Origin: Caballeronia concitans | GTDB lineage: Bacteria; Pseudomonadota; Gammaproteobacteria; Burkholderiales; Burkholderiaceae | Direction: 5' to 3' | DNA length: 64,000 bases | Assembly (NCBI RefSeq): GCF_001544615.1 | Contig: NZ_FCNV02000007.1 | Location: forward strand, 62,001-126,000 | Shown here: positions 34,478-41,955 of the stretch, in pieces | Layout of the letters: every line of letters begins with the position of its first letter | Numbering within the stretch: position 1 is the first letter of the stretch | Translations under genes and position numbers: made by a program | Notes under the pieces: model-generated | Told to the model about the DNA's origin: nothing | The model's input: only the letters and a program-made list of their open reading frames with translations | The model's database searches: none

Positions 34478-35418
34478 GCGCCGATCCGAACACGCGCGCG
34501 CCCGACGCGCTCCTCGAATTGCGTCACGGTGCGCGGCGCGTGCTGCTCGCTCCGCATATCGGCGGGGCGATCGCGGCCTTCTTCGACGCGCACGAAAGCG
34601 GCGAGCGCCACTGGTTGCGTCCCGCGACGCCCGAGACGCTCGCCGCGCGCAATCCGCTCGGCATGGCGAGCTTTCCGCTCGTGCCGTATTGCAACCGCAT
34701 CCGCGATGCGCGCTTCACGTTCGATGGCGCGCTTATCGATCTGTCCGGCGATGGCAATACTTTCCCGCACGCGCTGCACGGCAACGCGTGGCGGCTGCCG
34801 TGGCGCGTCGATTCGCTCACCGAAGCGCATGCGCGCCTGACGCTGCATCACGAGCCGTCGCGGGAAGCGGCGCATCACTGGCCGTTCGCGCATGAGGCGG
34901 CGCAGGACATCGCGCTCGATGCGCAATCATTGACCGTCACGATGTCGCTGCGCAATCTGTCCGATCGGCCTATGCCGTTCGGCATAGGACATCATCCGTA
35001 CTTTCCGCGCACGGCGGGCACGCGTGTGCATGCGCGCGTGGCGTCGATGTGGCACACGACGCCCGATCCGCTGCCGACGCACGCCGGGCCGCATCCGAGC
35101 ATCGATGCGCTGGCATCGCCCGAAGGCATGTCCCCCGATGCGTACGATCTCGACAATAACTTCACGGGCTGGGCGCGCACGGCGTCTATTGTGTGGCCGG
35201 ACGAGCATCGCTCGATCACGCTGCAGGCGGGCGCGCCGTTCGACTTCATGGTGATCTACGCGCCGTCGGCGTTCCCGTCGCTCTTGTGCGTGGAGCCGGT
35301 GAGCAACGTGGCGGACTGGATCAATCTCGATCTCGATCCCGCGTCGAAGGGCGGCGGGGTGCTCGCGCCGGGCGAGTCGATGAGCGCGAGTTTCACCCTG
35401 ACGCCGCAAACGGCGTAG
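34474..35418 (+). CDS. Aldose 1-epimerase (galactose mutarotase-like)
   Basis: A 314-residue beta-sandwich protein of the aldose 1-epimerase family. Landmarks are LVPYCNRIRDARFTFDG (Asn-Arg sugar-binding pair), HALHGNAWRLPW (His-Gly catalytic base region), GIGHHPYFP (second catalytic His region) and a late LCVEPVSNVADWINL carrying the catalytic glutamate. It interconverts sugar anomers or related epimers. No ATG is available near the start; a TTG at 34474 overlapping the PhyH stop (TTGA) gives the right length and translational coupling. Its pairing with a furanose-type transporter fits handling of an imported sugar. Confidence 0.86.
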   Translation: MSADPNTRAPDALLELRHGARRVLLAPHIGGAIAAFFDAHESGERHWLRPATPETLAARNPLGMASFPLVPYCNRIRDARFTFDGALIDLSGDGNTFPHALHGNAWRLPWRVDSLTEAHARLTLHHEPSREAAHHWPFAHEAAQDIALDAQSLTVTMSLRNLSDRPMPFGIGHHPYFPRTAGTRVHARVASMWHTTPDPLPTHAGPHPSIDALASPEGMSPDAYDLDNNFTGWARTASIVWPDEHRSITLQAGAPFDFMVIYAPSAFPSLLCVEPVSNVADWINLDLDPASKGGGVLAPGESMSASFTLTPQTA

Positions 35419-35496
35419 CGTTGCGGCTTTGAACGACTCGCGCGCTGTTCGGGTAAGACGCCGACGCCTCCCGAAGGAAGCGTCGCCGTGCATCGC

Positions 35497-35793
35497 TCAA
35501 TGCCCGAAGAACACGCTGCAGGCGGGCGTCCATGCGCAGGTCTCGGCGTCGCGGCGGCTCGCCGATGCGCTCGCGCCGGCAGTCGAACCGCCATACGCGC
35601 TGTCGTCGGTCGTCTGTGCGCGGGCGTTGGCGTCGTGCTCCGGCGCGCCGTTATGCGGCTGCATGGGGCGCATCGTCTGGACGAGTTGTTGCGCGGGCTC
35701 CGGCATGCCTTGCGCGTGCGCAGCGCCAATGCCCGCGGCCATCGCGCAGGCGGCCATCATCGCGACGACTTTCAGGTTGACTCTCGGCTTCAT
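35497..35793 (-). CDS. Small exported protein of unknown function
   Basis: A 98-residue protein with a signal peptide (MKPRVNLKVVAMMAACAMAA and onward, cleavage after AHA at about residue 27). The mature part is polar, Ala/Ser/Thr-rich and mostly disordered, with two cysteines in the last 12 residues (AETCAWTPACSVFF), which may form a disulfide. TGAGGAGCTGGAAC precedes the ATG. No family was recognised. It is monocistronic, convergent with the aldose epimerase gene. Confidence 0.6.
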   Translation of the reverse strand: MKPRVNLKVVAMMAACAMAAGIGAAHAQGMPEPAQQLVQTMRPMQPHNGAPEHDANARAQTTDDSAYGGSTAGASASASRRDAETCAWTPACSVFFGH

Positions 35794-36165
35794 GTTCCAG
35801 CTCCTCATAACGAATGCCCAAGCAGCCGGAAACGTATTTCTCGGACTCCTTGCAGCGTCTTAGGACGAAGTCGCGCGATGAGTGGATTCGAACGCGTCGC
35901 GCGAACGATACCGGCGCGCAGCGGATTCGCCGCATGCCATTTTTCAAAGACGGATGACGAAACGCGCGACATGCAGACGTGGCGAAACCACGTAAGCAGT
36001 GCAGGCGAACGGTTCATTACGCCTTGGCGCGACAGGGATCGCGCAGGCATACGTTACGGATTCATGAGAGGACGCGAAATCCCTATGTGGAAGGGATGCG
36101 TTAGGAGGGATCGGCTGGAACAAAGCCGGCAACGAGGGAACGACGCGACGCTGAGAAGCGTCGAT

Positions 36166-36190
36166 CAGGCCGCGCATCGAACGCGGCCTG
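36166..36190. terminator. Strong hairpin, possible terminator of the Gly-rich protein gene
   Basis: CAGGCCGCG (36166-36174) pairs perfectly with CGCGGCCTG (36182-36190) around a 7-base loop. It is 60 bases past the stop of the minus-strand gene ending at 36250. In that direction no T-run follows, so it is not a classical Rho-independent terminator. Confidence 0.35.
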
Positions 36191-36194
36191 AAAA

Positions 36195-36244
36195 TACGAC
36201 GAGTCACGACGACTTACGACGAATTACGACGAATTACGGCGAGA
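36195..36244. repeat. Five-unit 10-base tandem repeat
   Basis: Five consecutive 10-base units of the form TACGACGAAT: TACGACGAGT, CACGACGACT, TACGACGAAT, TACGACGAAT, TACGGCGAGA. The two central copies are identical. It lies immediately downstream of the stop codon of the Gly-rich protein gene (minus strand). Confidence 0.8.
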
Positions 36245-36249
36245 CGCTG

Positions 36250-36561
36250 TTAGTCCGCCTTCGATCCGCTGGTCGAGCTGCCCTTCTTCATTGAATGGCC
36301 ACTCTTGCCGGTCGATCCGCTCTTGCCGCCCGACGAGTCCATCGTGCTTGCGCCCGACGCGCCCGACGTTGCGCCGGTCGTGCCGTGTGCATTCGGCGTG
36401 CTCATGCCGGTGCCGCCCTGGCCCGCGCCGTTGCCGCCAGCCGTGCCGCCGCCTGCACCGCCTCCGCCGCCCGCACCGCCGCCGGCGCCCTGCGCAAAGG
36501 CAGCGCCCGACATACTCAGAACCAACGCGGATACGAGCAAGCTCTTCTTGGCGATCTTCAT
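36250..36561 (-). CDS. Exported Gly/Ser-rich low-complexity protein
   Basis: A 103-residue protein. A signal peptide (cleavage after AFA, about residue 23) is followed by about 80 residues made almost only of Gly, Ala, Ser and Thr, with a Gly block (about residues 25-50) and a Ser/Lys/Gly block (about 75-103, for example GGKSGSTGKSGHSMKKGSS). The mature protein should be disordered and basic at the end. GGGAGGCACC precedes the ATG. Proteins of this make-up are frequent in Burkholderiaceae, with no established function. Confidence 0.65.
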   Translation of the reverse strand: MKIAKKSLLVSALVLSMSGAAFAQGAGGGAGGGGGAGGGTAGGNGAGQGGTGMSTPNAHGTTGATSGASGASTMDSSGGKSGSTGKSGHSMKKGSSTSGSKAD

Positions 36562-36696
36562 GGTGCCTCCCTTGAGTGGTGGATATCGCGCGCCGCTTCG
36601 CGTGTCCGGCGCGGCGTCGCGGCTTACATACCGCAATCCCCGTGCCGCGCGATGTAAGCGCGCATGAAGCCAGCCACGACGATCAGCAAGCGCCAC

Positions 36697-36918
36697 TCAG
36701 GCGAGCGCCTCATCACACCATTCGATGGCCCATGAACGCGCGCAATTCAAGGCGTCCCATTCATTGGCGAACGAGTCGAGATCGCCGGAATCGTGGACCT
36801 CCACGTGCGGTGTGTATTCGTTCGGCGCGCTCGTGATGCGGGCGTGCGCGTAGAAGCGCCCGTCCTCGTCGTGGCGAGCCGTGCAGTCGATATGAAAATG
36901 CTTGTAGTCGAAACGCAT
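36697..36918 (-). CDS. Small cytoplasmic protein of unknown function
   Basis: A 73-residue acidic protein beginning MRFDYKHFHIDCTARHDEDG and ending with a helix (NCARSWAIEWCDEALA). It has no signal or membrane segment; three cysteines and a strand-rich first half suggest a compact fold. GGAGACCTCTCA precedes the ATG, and codon use is typical of the window, so it is a real gene. No family was recognised. It is divergent from the DUF3140 gene with a gap of 103 bases. Confidence 0.6.
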   Translation of the reverse strand: MRFDYKHFHIDCTARHDEDGRFYAHARITSAPNEYTPHVEVHDSGDLDSFANEWDALNCARSWAIEWCDEALA

Positions 36919-37021
36919 TGAGAGGTCTCCGGAATTGAAGTGGTCGGCTTCGACCGAGCAAGCCGATGTCACAGGAGCGATGCTTGCTCGATCGACGTAT
37001 GGCGACTCAAGGAGCAAACTC

Positions 37022-37381
37022 GTGACCACCCATCACACGCATGGACAATCGACGGACGAAGACGACAAGGCCGCGTTCGAAGAATTCAAGTCGCTCGTGA
37101 ACATGACGGCGCATCAACTGGAAAAGTGGCTTGCCACGGAAGCATCCCGCGCAGTTGGCCAAAAGGACGGCGATGCGGAGTCTGTCGGACACAAGTCGGG
37201 ACGACGGATTATCGAACTGCTGGGCGCGAAGAAAAGCGACTTGCAATCCGATGACTACGCCCACATGCGCAAGGTAACCGGCTATGTGAAGCGCCATCTC
37301 GCGCAGCGCCCGCACGGCGATATCGAACATACGAAGTGGCGGTATTCGCTGATGAACTGGGGACATGATCCGTTGAAATGA
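37022..37381 (+). CDS. DUF3140 family protein
   Basis: A 119-residue cytoplasmic protein that matches DUF3140 over nearly all its length: FKSLVNMTAHQLEKWLATEAS, then ESVGHKSGRRIIELLG, then DYAHMRKVTGYVKRHLAQRP and the end WRYSLMNWGHDPLK. The GTG at 37022 is the likely start because AAGGAGCAAACTC stands directly before it; the preceding in-frame ATG at 36935 lacks a ribosome site. The family is widespread and possibly DNA-binding, but its function is unknown. It lies 67 bases upstream of the SOS-box operon in the same direction. Confidence 0.85.
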   Translation: MTTHHTHGQSTDEDDKAAFEEFKSLVNMTAHQLEKWLATEASRAVGQKDGDAESVGHKSGRRIIELLGAKKSDLQSDDYAHMRKVTGYVKRHLAQRPHGDIEHTKWRYSLMNWGHDPLK

Positions 37382-37416
37382 AGCCCGACCGCGCAGAAGC
37401 GCAAAACACGAATACC

Positions 37417-37438
37417 ATACTGTATAAACATACAGTAT
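37417..37438. promoter_or_regulatory. LexA (SOS) box upstream of the radical SAM/UdgX operon
   Basis: The core CTGTATAAACATACAG (37420-37435) fits the proteobacterial LexA consensus CTG-N10-CAG with the AT-rich centre. Including flanks the two arms ATACTGTAT (37417-37425) and ATACAGTAT (37430-37438) are perfect inverted copies around AAAC. It ends 10 bases before the ATG at 37449, where bound LexA would block transcription. This is the clearest regulatory site in the window and implies DNA-damage induction. Confidence 0.87.
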
Positions 37439-37448
37439 CATAGGCAAG

Positions 37449-38660
37449 ATGGAACTGTCCGAAAAGCTCGAAATTCTTGCGGATGCCGCGAAGTACGACG
37501 CCTCGTGCGCCAGCGGCGGCGCGTCAAAACGCGAGTCGCGCGGCGTGGAAGGCCTCGGCGCGAGCACGGGCTCGGGCATCTGTCACAGCTTCACGCCGGA
37601 CGGCCGCTGCGTGTCGCTGCTGAAGATTCTGCTGACCAACTTTTGCCTGTACGACTGCCGCTATTGCATCAATCGCCGGTCGAGCAACGTGCCTCGCGCG
37701 CGGTTCACGCCGGAGGAAGTCGTCACGTTGACGGTGGACTTTTATCGCCGCAACTACATCGACGGCCTGTTTCTCAGTTCGGGCGTCATCCGCTCGTCGA
37801 ATTACACGATGGAGCAACTCGTGCTCGTCGCGAAGACGCTGCGCGAAAAGCATCAGTTTCGCGGCTATATCCATCTGAAGACCATTCCCGACGCCGATTC
37901 CGAACTCATCGCGCAGGCCGGGCGGTATGCGGACCGGCTGAGCGTGAACATCGAGTTGCCGACCGAAATCAGCCTCGAACGGCTCGCGCCCGAAAAGAGC
38001 GGGCGCACGATCAAGCTCGCGATGGGCAACATTCGCGTCGCGCGCGAAGAGTCCGAAGCCGAGCCGCGCGCGCCGCGTTTCGCGCCGGCCGGGCAGAGCA
38101 CGCAGATGATCGTCGGCGCGGACGAAACGGACGACCGCACCATCCTCGGCACCGCCGAAACGCTGTACGGCTCGTATCAACTAAAGCGCGTGTATTACTC
38201 CGCGTTCAGCCCGATTCCCGATAGCCCGAGCGGCGTGCCGTCGAAAGCGCCGCCGCTGTTGCGGGAGCATCGGCTGTATCAGGCTGATTTCTTGATGCGC
38301 GGGTACGGTTTCAATGCCGCCGAATTGCTCGGCGATGCCGGCAATCTGCCGCTCGATGTCGATCCGAAACTCGCATGGGCGCTCGCGCATCGCGAGCGCT
38401 TTCCCGTCGATCTGAACGCTGCACCCGCGCGCATGATCGCGCGCGTGCCGGGCATCGGCATGCGCAACGCGAAGCGCATCGTGGAATTGCGGCGCACGCG
38501 TCGCGTGCGTTATGCCGATCTCGCGCGGCTGCGTTGCGGCATGGAAAAGGTGAAGCCGTTCGTCGTGACGGAAGATTATCGGCCGCCGCTTTCGGAGGCG
38601 TCGTCGGAGAACTTGCGACGGGCGCTGGCCACGCAGCCCGTGCAGCTTTCGCTGCTTTAG
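37449..38660 (+). CDS. Radical SAM protein linked to DNA repair (UDG-linked rSAM)
   Basis: A 403-residue radical SAM enzyme. The iron-sulfur motif is CLYDCRYC (Cys66, Cys70, Cys73; C-x3-C-x2-C), in a typical TNFCLYDCRYCINR context. The C-terminal part has a helix-hairpin-helix DNA-binding element (APARMIARVPGIGMRNAKRIVELRR, about residues 337-361; shown here for its position). The family is annotated as a putative DNA modification/repair radical SAM protein always found with a uracil-DNA glycosylase family gene, exactly as here, 7 bases apart. Its reaction is unknown. A LexA box just upstream indicates SOS control. Expected substrate: a damaged or modified base. Confidence 0.9.
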   Translation: MELSEKLEILADAAKYDASCASGGASKRESRGVEGLGASTGSGICHSFTPDGRCVSLLKILLTNFCLYDCRYCINRRSSNVPRARFTPEEVVTLTVDFYRRNYIDGLFLSSGVIRSSNYTMEQLVLVAKTLREKHQFRGYIHLKTIPDADSELIAQAGRYADRLSVNIELPTEISLERLAPEKSGRTIKLAMGNIRVAREESEAEPRAPRFAPAGQSTQMIVGADETDDRTILGTAETLYGSYQLKRVYYSAFSPIPDSPSGVPSKAPPLLREHRLYQADFLMRGYGFNAAELLGDAGNLPLDVDPKLAWALAHRERFPVDLNAAPARMIARVPGIGMRNAKRIVELRRTRRVRYADLARLRCGMEKVKPFVVTEDYRPPLSEASSENLRRALATQPVQLSLL

Positions 38661-38667
38661 CTTCGCC

Positions 38668-40089
38668 ATGCGCGCGATCATCATCGACGACGATTTCGAT
38701 GCCTGGCGCAGCGCCGCGCTCGATGCGTTGTCGCAAGGGCTCGCGCCCGAATCCATCGACTGGCGCACGCGGCAAAGCGAGGCCCCGGCGCTTTTCGAAG
38801 CCAGCGCTGATGTCGCCACGCCGCGCACCGATGCGCCACAAGTCCGCGTTTCCCGCGACCTCGCCGCGTTGCTGAAAGACGCCGCGCATTTTCGCGACGT
38901 GCACCGCTGGGGCTTTCTCTATCGCGTGTTGTGGCGATGGACGCATGGCGACCGCTCCGTCGCGTCTCCCGCCGATGAGGACGGCGCGCGTCTCTACAAG
39001 ATGGCGAAGGCGGTGCGGCGCGCGCAGCACGACATGATCGCCTACGTGCGCTTCCGTCAGCGCGATGCATCGCTCGGGCCGCCCGAATATGTCGCGTGGT
39101 ACGAGCCGGATCACGACGTGCTCGCGTGGGGCGCGGAGCATTTCGCGGCGCGCATGGGCCGCTCGACGTGGCTCATCACCACGCCCGACGGCGCGGCCAT
39201 GTGGAACGGCGAGCGTCTGGAGATCGAGCGGCGGCGCGCTCATGCATCGGACCATGGATCCGATACGCCCGACGCCGCCGAAGACCTCTGGATGACGTAC
39301 TACCGCAGCATCTTCAATCCGGCACGTCTGAACGAATCCGCGCTCGAACAGCACATGCCGGTGCGTTTCTGGAAGGGCCTGCCCGAAGGCGCTTTGATCC
39401 CGCAAATGCTGAGCGATGCCCGCGGCGGCGCGCGGCGGGTCGCGCAGGCGAGAACGGTCGGCGCGCTCGGCGGCAAGACGGTGCAGGTCGACGCGGAAGA
39501 CGCACAGCCGGAACGCGACGCGCCCACATCGCTCGATACATGCCGCCGCTGCGATCTATGGCGCAACGCGACGCAAGCGGTCCACGGCGCGGGGCCGTCG
39601 GATGCGCGCATCATGCTGCTCGGCGAGCAGCCCGGCGATCAGGAAGACCTGAAGGGCGAGCCGTTCGTCGGCCCGGCCGGACAGTTACTCGACGACGCCA
39701 TGCGGCGCGCGGGCGTGCCGCGCGAACAGGTCTATCTGACCAACGCGGTGAAGCATTTCAAATGGGAGCCGCGCGGCAAGCGGCGTCTGCACAAGACGCC
39801 CGCGCAGCAGGAAGTCGAAGCGTGCTCGTACTGGCTCGAACGCGAACTCGACGATACCGCCGCGCGCGTCATCGTCACGCTCGGCGCGACGGCGCTCACC
39901 GCGCTGCTCGGCAAGCGCGCGACCTTGCGCGAGCACGTCGGGCGCGTGGTGCCGTTCGGCGACAAGCTGATCGTCGCGACGTATCACCCGTCGTATGCGC
40001 TGAGGCAAATGGACGAGACCGCGCGCGCAAAGACCGTCGCCGATATCACCGATGCGCTCGCGAAGGCGCATCGGCTGAGCGCGACTTAA
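38668..40089 (+). CDS. udgX: DUF4130-UdgX fusion, uracil-DNA binding protein
   Basis: A 473-residue two-domain protein. Residues about 1-250 are the DUF4130/SAM-linked domain (WGFLYRVLWRW, YKMAKAVRRAQHDMIAYVRF, MTYYRSIFNPARLN). Residues about 285-473 are a UdgX-type uracil-DNA glycosylase with GEQPGDQED (319-327), PFVGPAGQLLD, KRRLH (371-375) and HPS at 440-442. UdgX proteins bind uracil-DNA covalently through the histidine of a KRRIH loop; here the loop is KRRLH with His375 intact. Iron-sulfur ligands are likely Cys292, Cys295, Cys386 and His363. Translated 7 bases after the radical SAM gene, under the same LexA box. Confidence 0.92.
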   Translation: MRAIIIDDDFDAWRSAALDALSQGLAPESIDWRTRQSEAPALFEASADVATPRTDAPQVRVSRDLAALLKDAAHFRDVHRWGFLYRVLWRWTHGDRSVASPADEDGARLYKMAKAVRRAQHDMIAYVRFRQRDASLGPPEYVAWYEPDHDVLAWGAEHFAARMGRSTWLITTPDGAAMWNGERLEIERRRAHASDHGSDTPDAAEDLWMTYYRSIFNPARLNESALEQHMPVRFWKGLPEGALIPQMLSDARGGARRVAQARTVGALGGKTVQVDAEDAQPERDAPTSLDTCRRCDLWRNATQAVHGAGPSDARIMLLGEQPGDQEDLKGEPFVGPAGQLLDDAMRRAGVPREQVYLTNAVKHFKWEPRGKRRLHKTPAQQEVEACSYWLERELDDTAARVIVTLGATALTALLGKRATLREHVGRVVPFGDKLIVATYHPSYALRQMDETARAKTVADITDALAKAHRLSAT

Positions 40090-40874
40090 AACGCCGCGCG
40101 CACCACGCCGCCATCCGCGCGCAACGCCGCGCCGTTCGTCGCCGACGACAACTCCGAGCACACATACACGACCATGTTCGCGATCTCCTCGGGCAGGATG
40201 AAGCGCTTGAGCAGCGAACTTGGCCGCGCCTCGGCGAAGAACGACTTCTCCGCTTCCTCGAAACTCTTGCCGCCCGAGAGCTTGTCGACGAACTCGGTGA
40301 CGCCTTCCGAGCGCGTCGGCCCCGGCAGCACCGCGTTGACCGTCACGCCGGTGCCGGCGCACGTTTCCGCGAGACCGCGCGAGAGCGACAGTTGCGCGGT
40401 TTTCGTGAGGCCGTAGTGAATCATCTCGACCGGAATCTGGATGCCGCTCTCGCTGCTGATGAACACCACGCGGCCCCAGTTCTTCGCCTTCATTTTCGGC
40501 AGATACGCGCGCGACAGCCGCACGCCCGACATCACGTTGGCATTGAAAAAACGCAGCCAGTCGTCGTCGGAAATCTCTTCGAAGGGCTTCGGCTCGAAGA
40601 TGCCCATGTTGTTCACGAGAATATCGACGTCCGGAAAGCGCTGCACGAGCGCGTCGACTTGCGCGGCGTCGGAGACATCGCCCGCGAAGCCTTCGGCCTG
40701 CGCGTTCGGCACGAGCTGGCGCAGCTTGTCGAGGGCGGCATCGACGGACGATTGCGAACGACCGTTGACGATCACGCGCGCGCCTTCACGCGCGAGCGCC
40801 ACCGCGATGGCGTGACCGATTCCCTTCGTCGATCCGGAAACGAACGCGAGCTTGTTGGCGATTTTCAGGTCCAT
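40086..40874 (-). CDS. SDR-family NAD(P)-dependent oxidoreductase
   Basis: A 262-residue short-chain dehydrogenase. The cofactor motif is SGSTKGIG (residues 13-20), then NNMG (88-91), and the catalytic Ser141, Tyr154 and Lys158 (IHYGLTK). The Thr-Lys in the glycine motif and Arg39 in NGRS suggest NADP preference. The C-terminal loop EEAEKSFFAEARPSSLLKRFILPEEIANMV is typical of beta-ketoacyl reductase-like SDRs of unknown substrate. Its stop overlaps the UdgX stop by four bases in convergent orientation. It is probably monocistronic. Confidence 0.88.
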   Translation of the reverse strand: MDLKIANKLAFVSGSTKGIGHAIAVALAREGARVIVNGRSQSSVDAALDKLRQLVPNAQAEGFAGDVSDAAQVDALVQRFPDVDILVNNMGIFEPKPFEEISDDDWLRFFNANVMSGVRLSRAYLPKMKAKNWGRVVFISSESGIQIPVEMIHYGLTKTAQLSLSRGLAETCAGTGVTVNAVLPGPTRSEGVTEFVDKLSGGKSFEEAEKSFFAEARPSSLLKRFILPEEIANMVVYVCSELSSATNGAALRADGGVVRAAF

Positions 40875-41083
40875 GTCGGGTTCCTTTTGAGTGGCGGTTG
40901 GGCAACCGGTGAATGGTAGCCACGCTCGCGCAATCGTGCTTGAACGCGGGCTTTCTTCCGCGCGTAACTTCGCGACATAAATGTTCGATGGCGTCGTCGG
41001 AAGGCATCGTCCATAGTTGGGCCTGCGTGATCGAGCACAACGAAAGAAAGCATCGCGCGCCGACCCACTTTCGAGCCGCCATC

Positions 41084-41863
41084 ATGTCCATCCAGATCTG
41101 CTTTCCTTCGTTCGATTCCATCCTCAAGCACGCGCGCCATGCCGTCATTGCCGGCGTGATGACGAGCAGCGCATTGTTCGCGGGCTGCGCGCAAGCGGGC
41201 CAATATCAACATGCGCCGACCGTCGCGGCCGCCACCGCCGCGCGGCCCGACGTCATCTACGTGTATGCGTTTCAAAGCAGCGCAAGCGATGTGAAGCTCG
41301 ACGAACACGGCATCGCTTCGAGGCTGAAGGCGTCGATGTCCGGCGAATCGCAAGCGCAGCAGCAGTCGATGGAAGCGGTCGAAGCGCGCGAGGAGGTGGC
41401 GAACGAAATCGTCGCGAAGCTGCAGTCGATGGGCCTGCGCGCGGTCCGCGCCGATGTCGCGCCGCCCGACAACCAGAACGTGCTCGTCGTCGAAGGCAGC
41501 ATCAACACGATCGACGCGGGCAATCGCCGCCGCCGCGTGCTGATCGGTCTCGGCGCGGGCGAAAGCAAGGTCGGCGCGACGGTCCAGCTCGTCTACAAGC
41601 CGGCGCACGGCGTGCCGCAGCTTATCGAACAGTTCGACGCCACCGGCGACAGCGGCCACGCGCCGGGCGTCGCGGAGACGGCGGGCGTCGGCGCGGTGGT
41701 GGGCCATGCGGCGAGTTCGCTTGTCGTTTCGGGCGGACTGCACGCGGTATCGGAGACGAAGCGCGCGGGGGTATCGTCGGATGAAAAGCGTCTGGGCGAG
41801 GCGATCGCGACGCAAATCCGCAAGACGGGCGAGGCGCAAGGCTGGATGCCCGCGAAGGGCTGA
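41084..41863 (+). CDS. DUF4410 domain lipoprotein
   Basis: A 259-residue envelope protein. A signal sequence ends in the lipobox LFAGC (residues 31-35), giving a lipid-anchored mature protein. The mature part has the DUF4410 pattern with a strand VIYVYAFQSSASDVKL, a conserved VANEIVAKLQSMGLRAVR, an EGSINTIDAGNRRRRVLIGLGAGES segment and TVQLVYKP. The family is found in betaproteobacteria with no known role; the fold may be related to lipoproteins that bind outer-membrane or secretion components. The start at 41084 is the only one giving a proper lipoprotein signal. Confidence 0.75.
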   Translation: MSIQICFPSFDSILKHARHAVIAGVMTSSALFAGCAQAGQYQHAPTVAAATAARPDVIYVYAFQSSASDVKLDEHGIASRLKASMSGESQAQQQSMEAVEAREEVANEIVAKLQSMGLRAVRADVAPPDNQNVLVVEGSINTIDAGNRRRRVLIGLGAGESKVGATVQLVYKPAHGVPQLIEQFDATGDSGHAPGVAETAGVGAVVGHAASSLVVSGGLHAVSETKRAGVSSDEKRLGEAIATQIRKTGEAQGWMPAKG

Positions 41864-41955
41864 ATCACGCACGAATCGACCGATCGTCCTAAAGAATGCC
41901 GGGTGCGCGCCGATAAGACGCAAACGCAAACAAGCATCTTCGCAACCCGGCACTC

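Larger units (their letters stand above)
35794..36249. other. Intergenic region with hairpin and 10-base tandem repeat
   Basis: A 456-base stretch between two minus-strand genes. Frames running through it on either strand have atypical codon use and no ribosome sites, so I do not call a gene. The part next to 36249 holds a strong hairpin and a tandem repeat, listed separately. The promoter for the gene at 35497-35793 must lie at its lower end. Confidence 0.45.

Noticed and set aside
35878-36294. A plus-strand frame running through the 35.8-36.2 kb gap.
   Set aside because: Codon use is unlike the rest of the window, there is no good ribosome site, and the frame crosses the tandem repeat and runs into the opposite gene.
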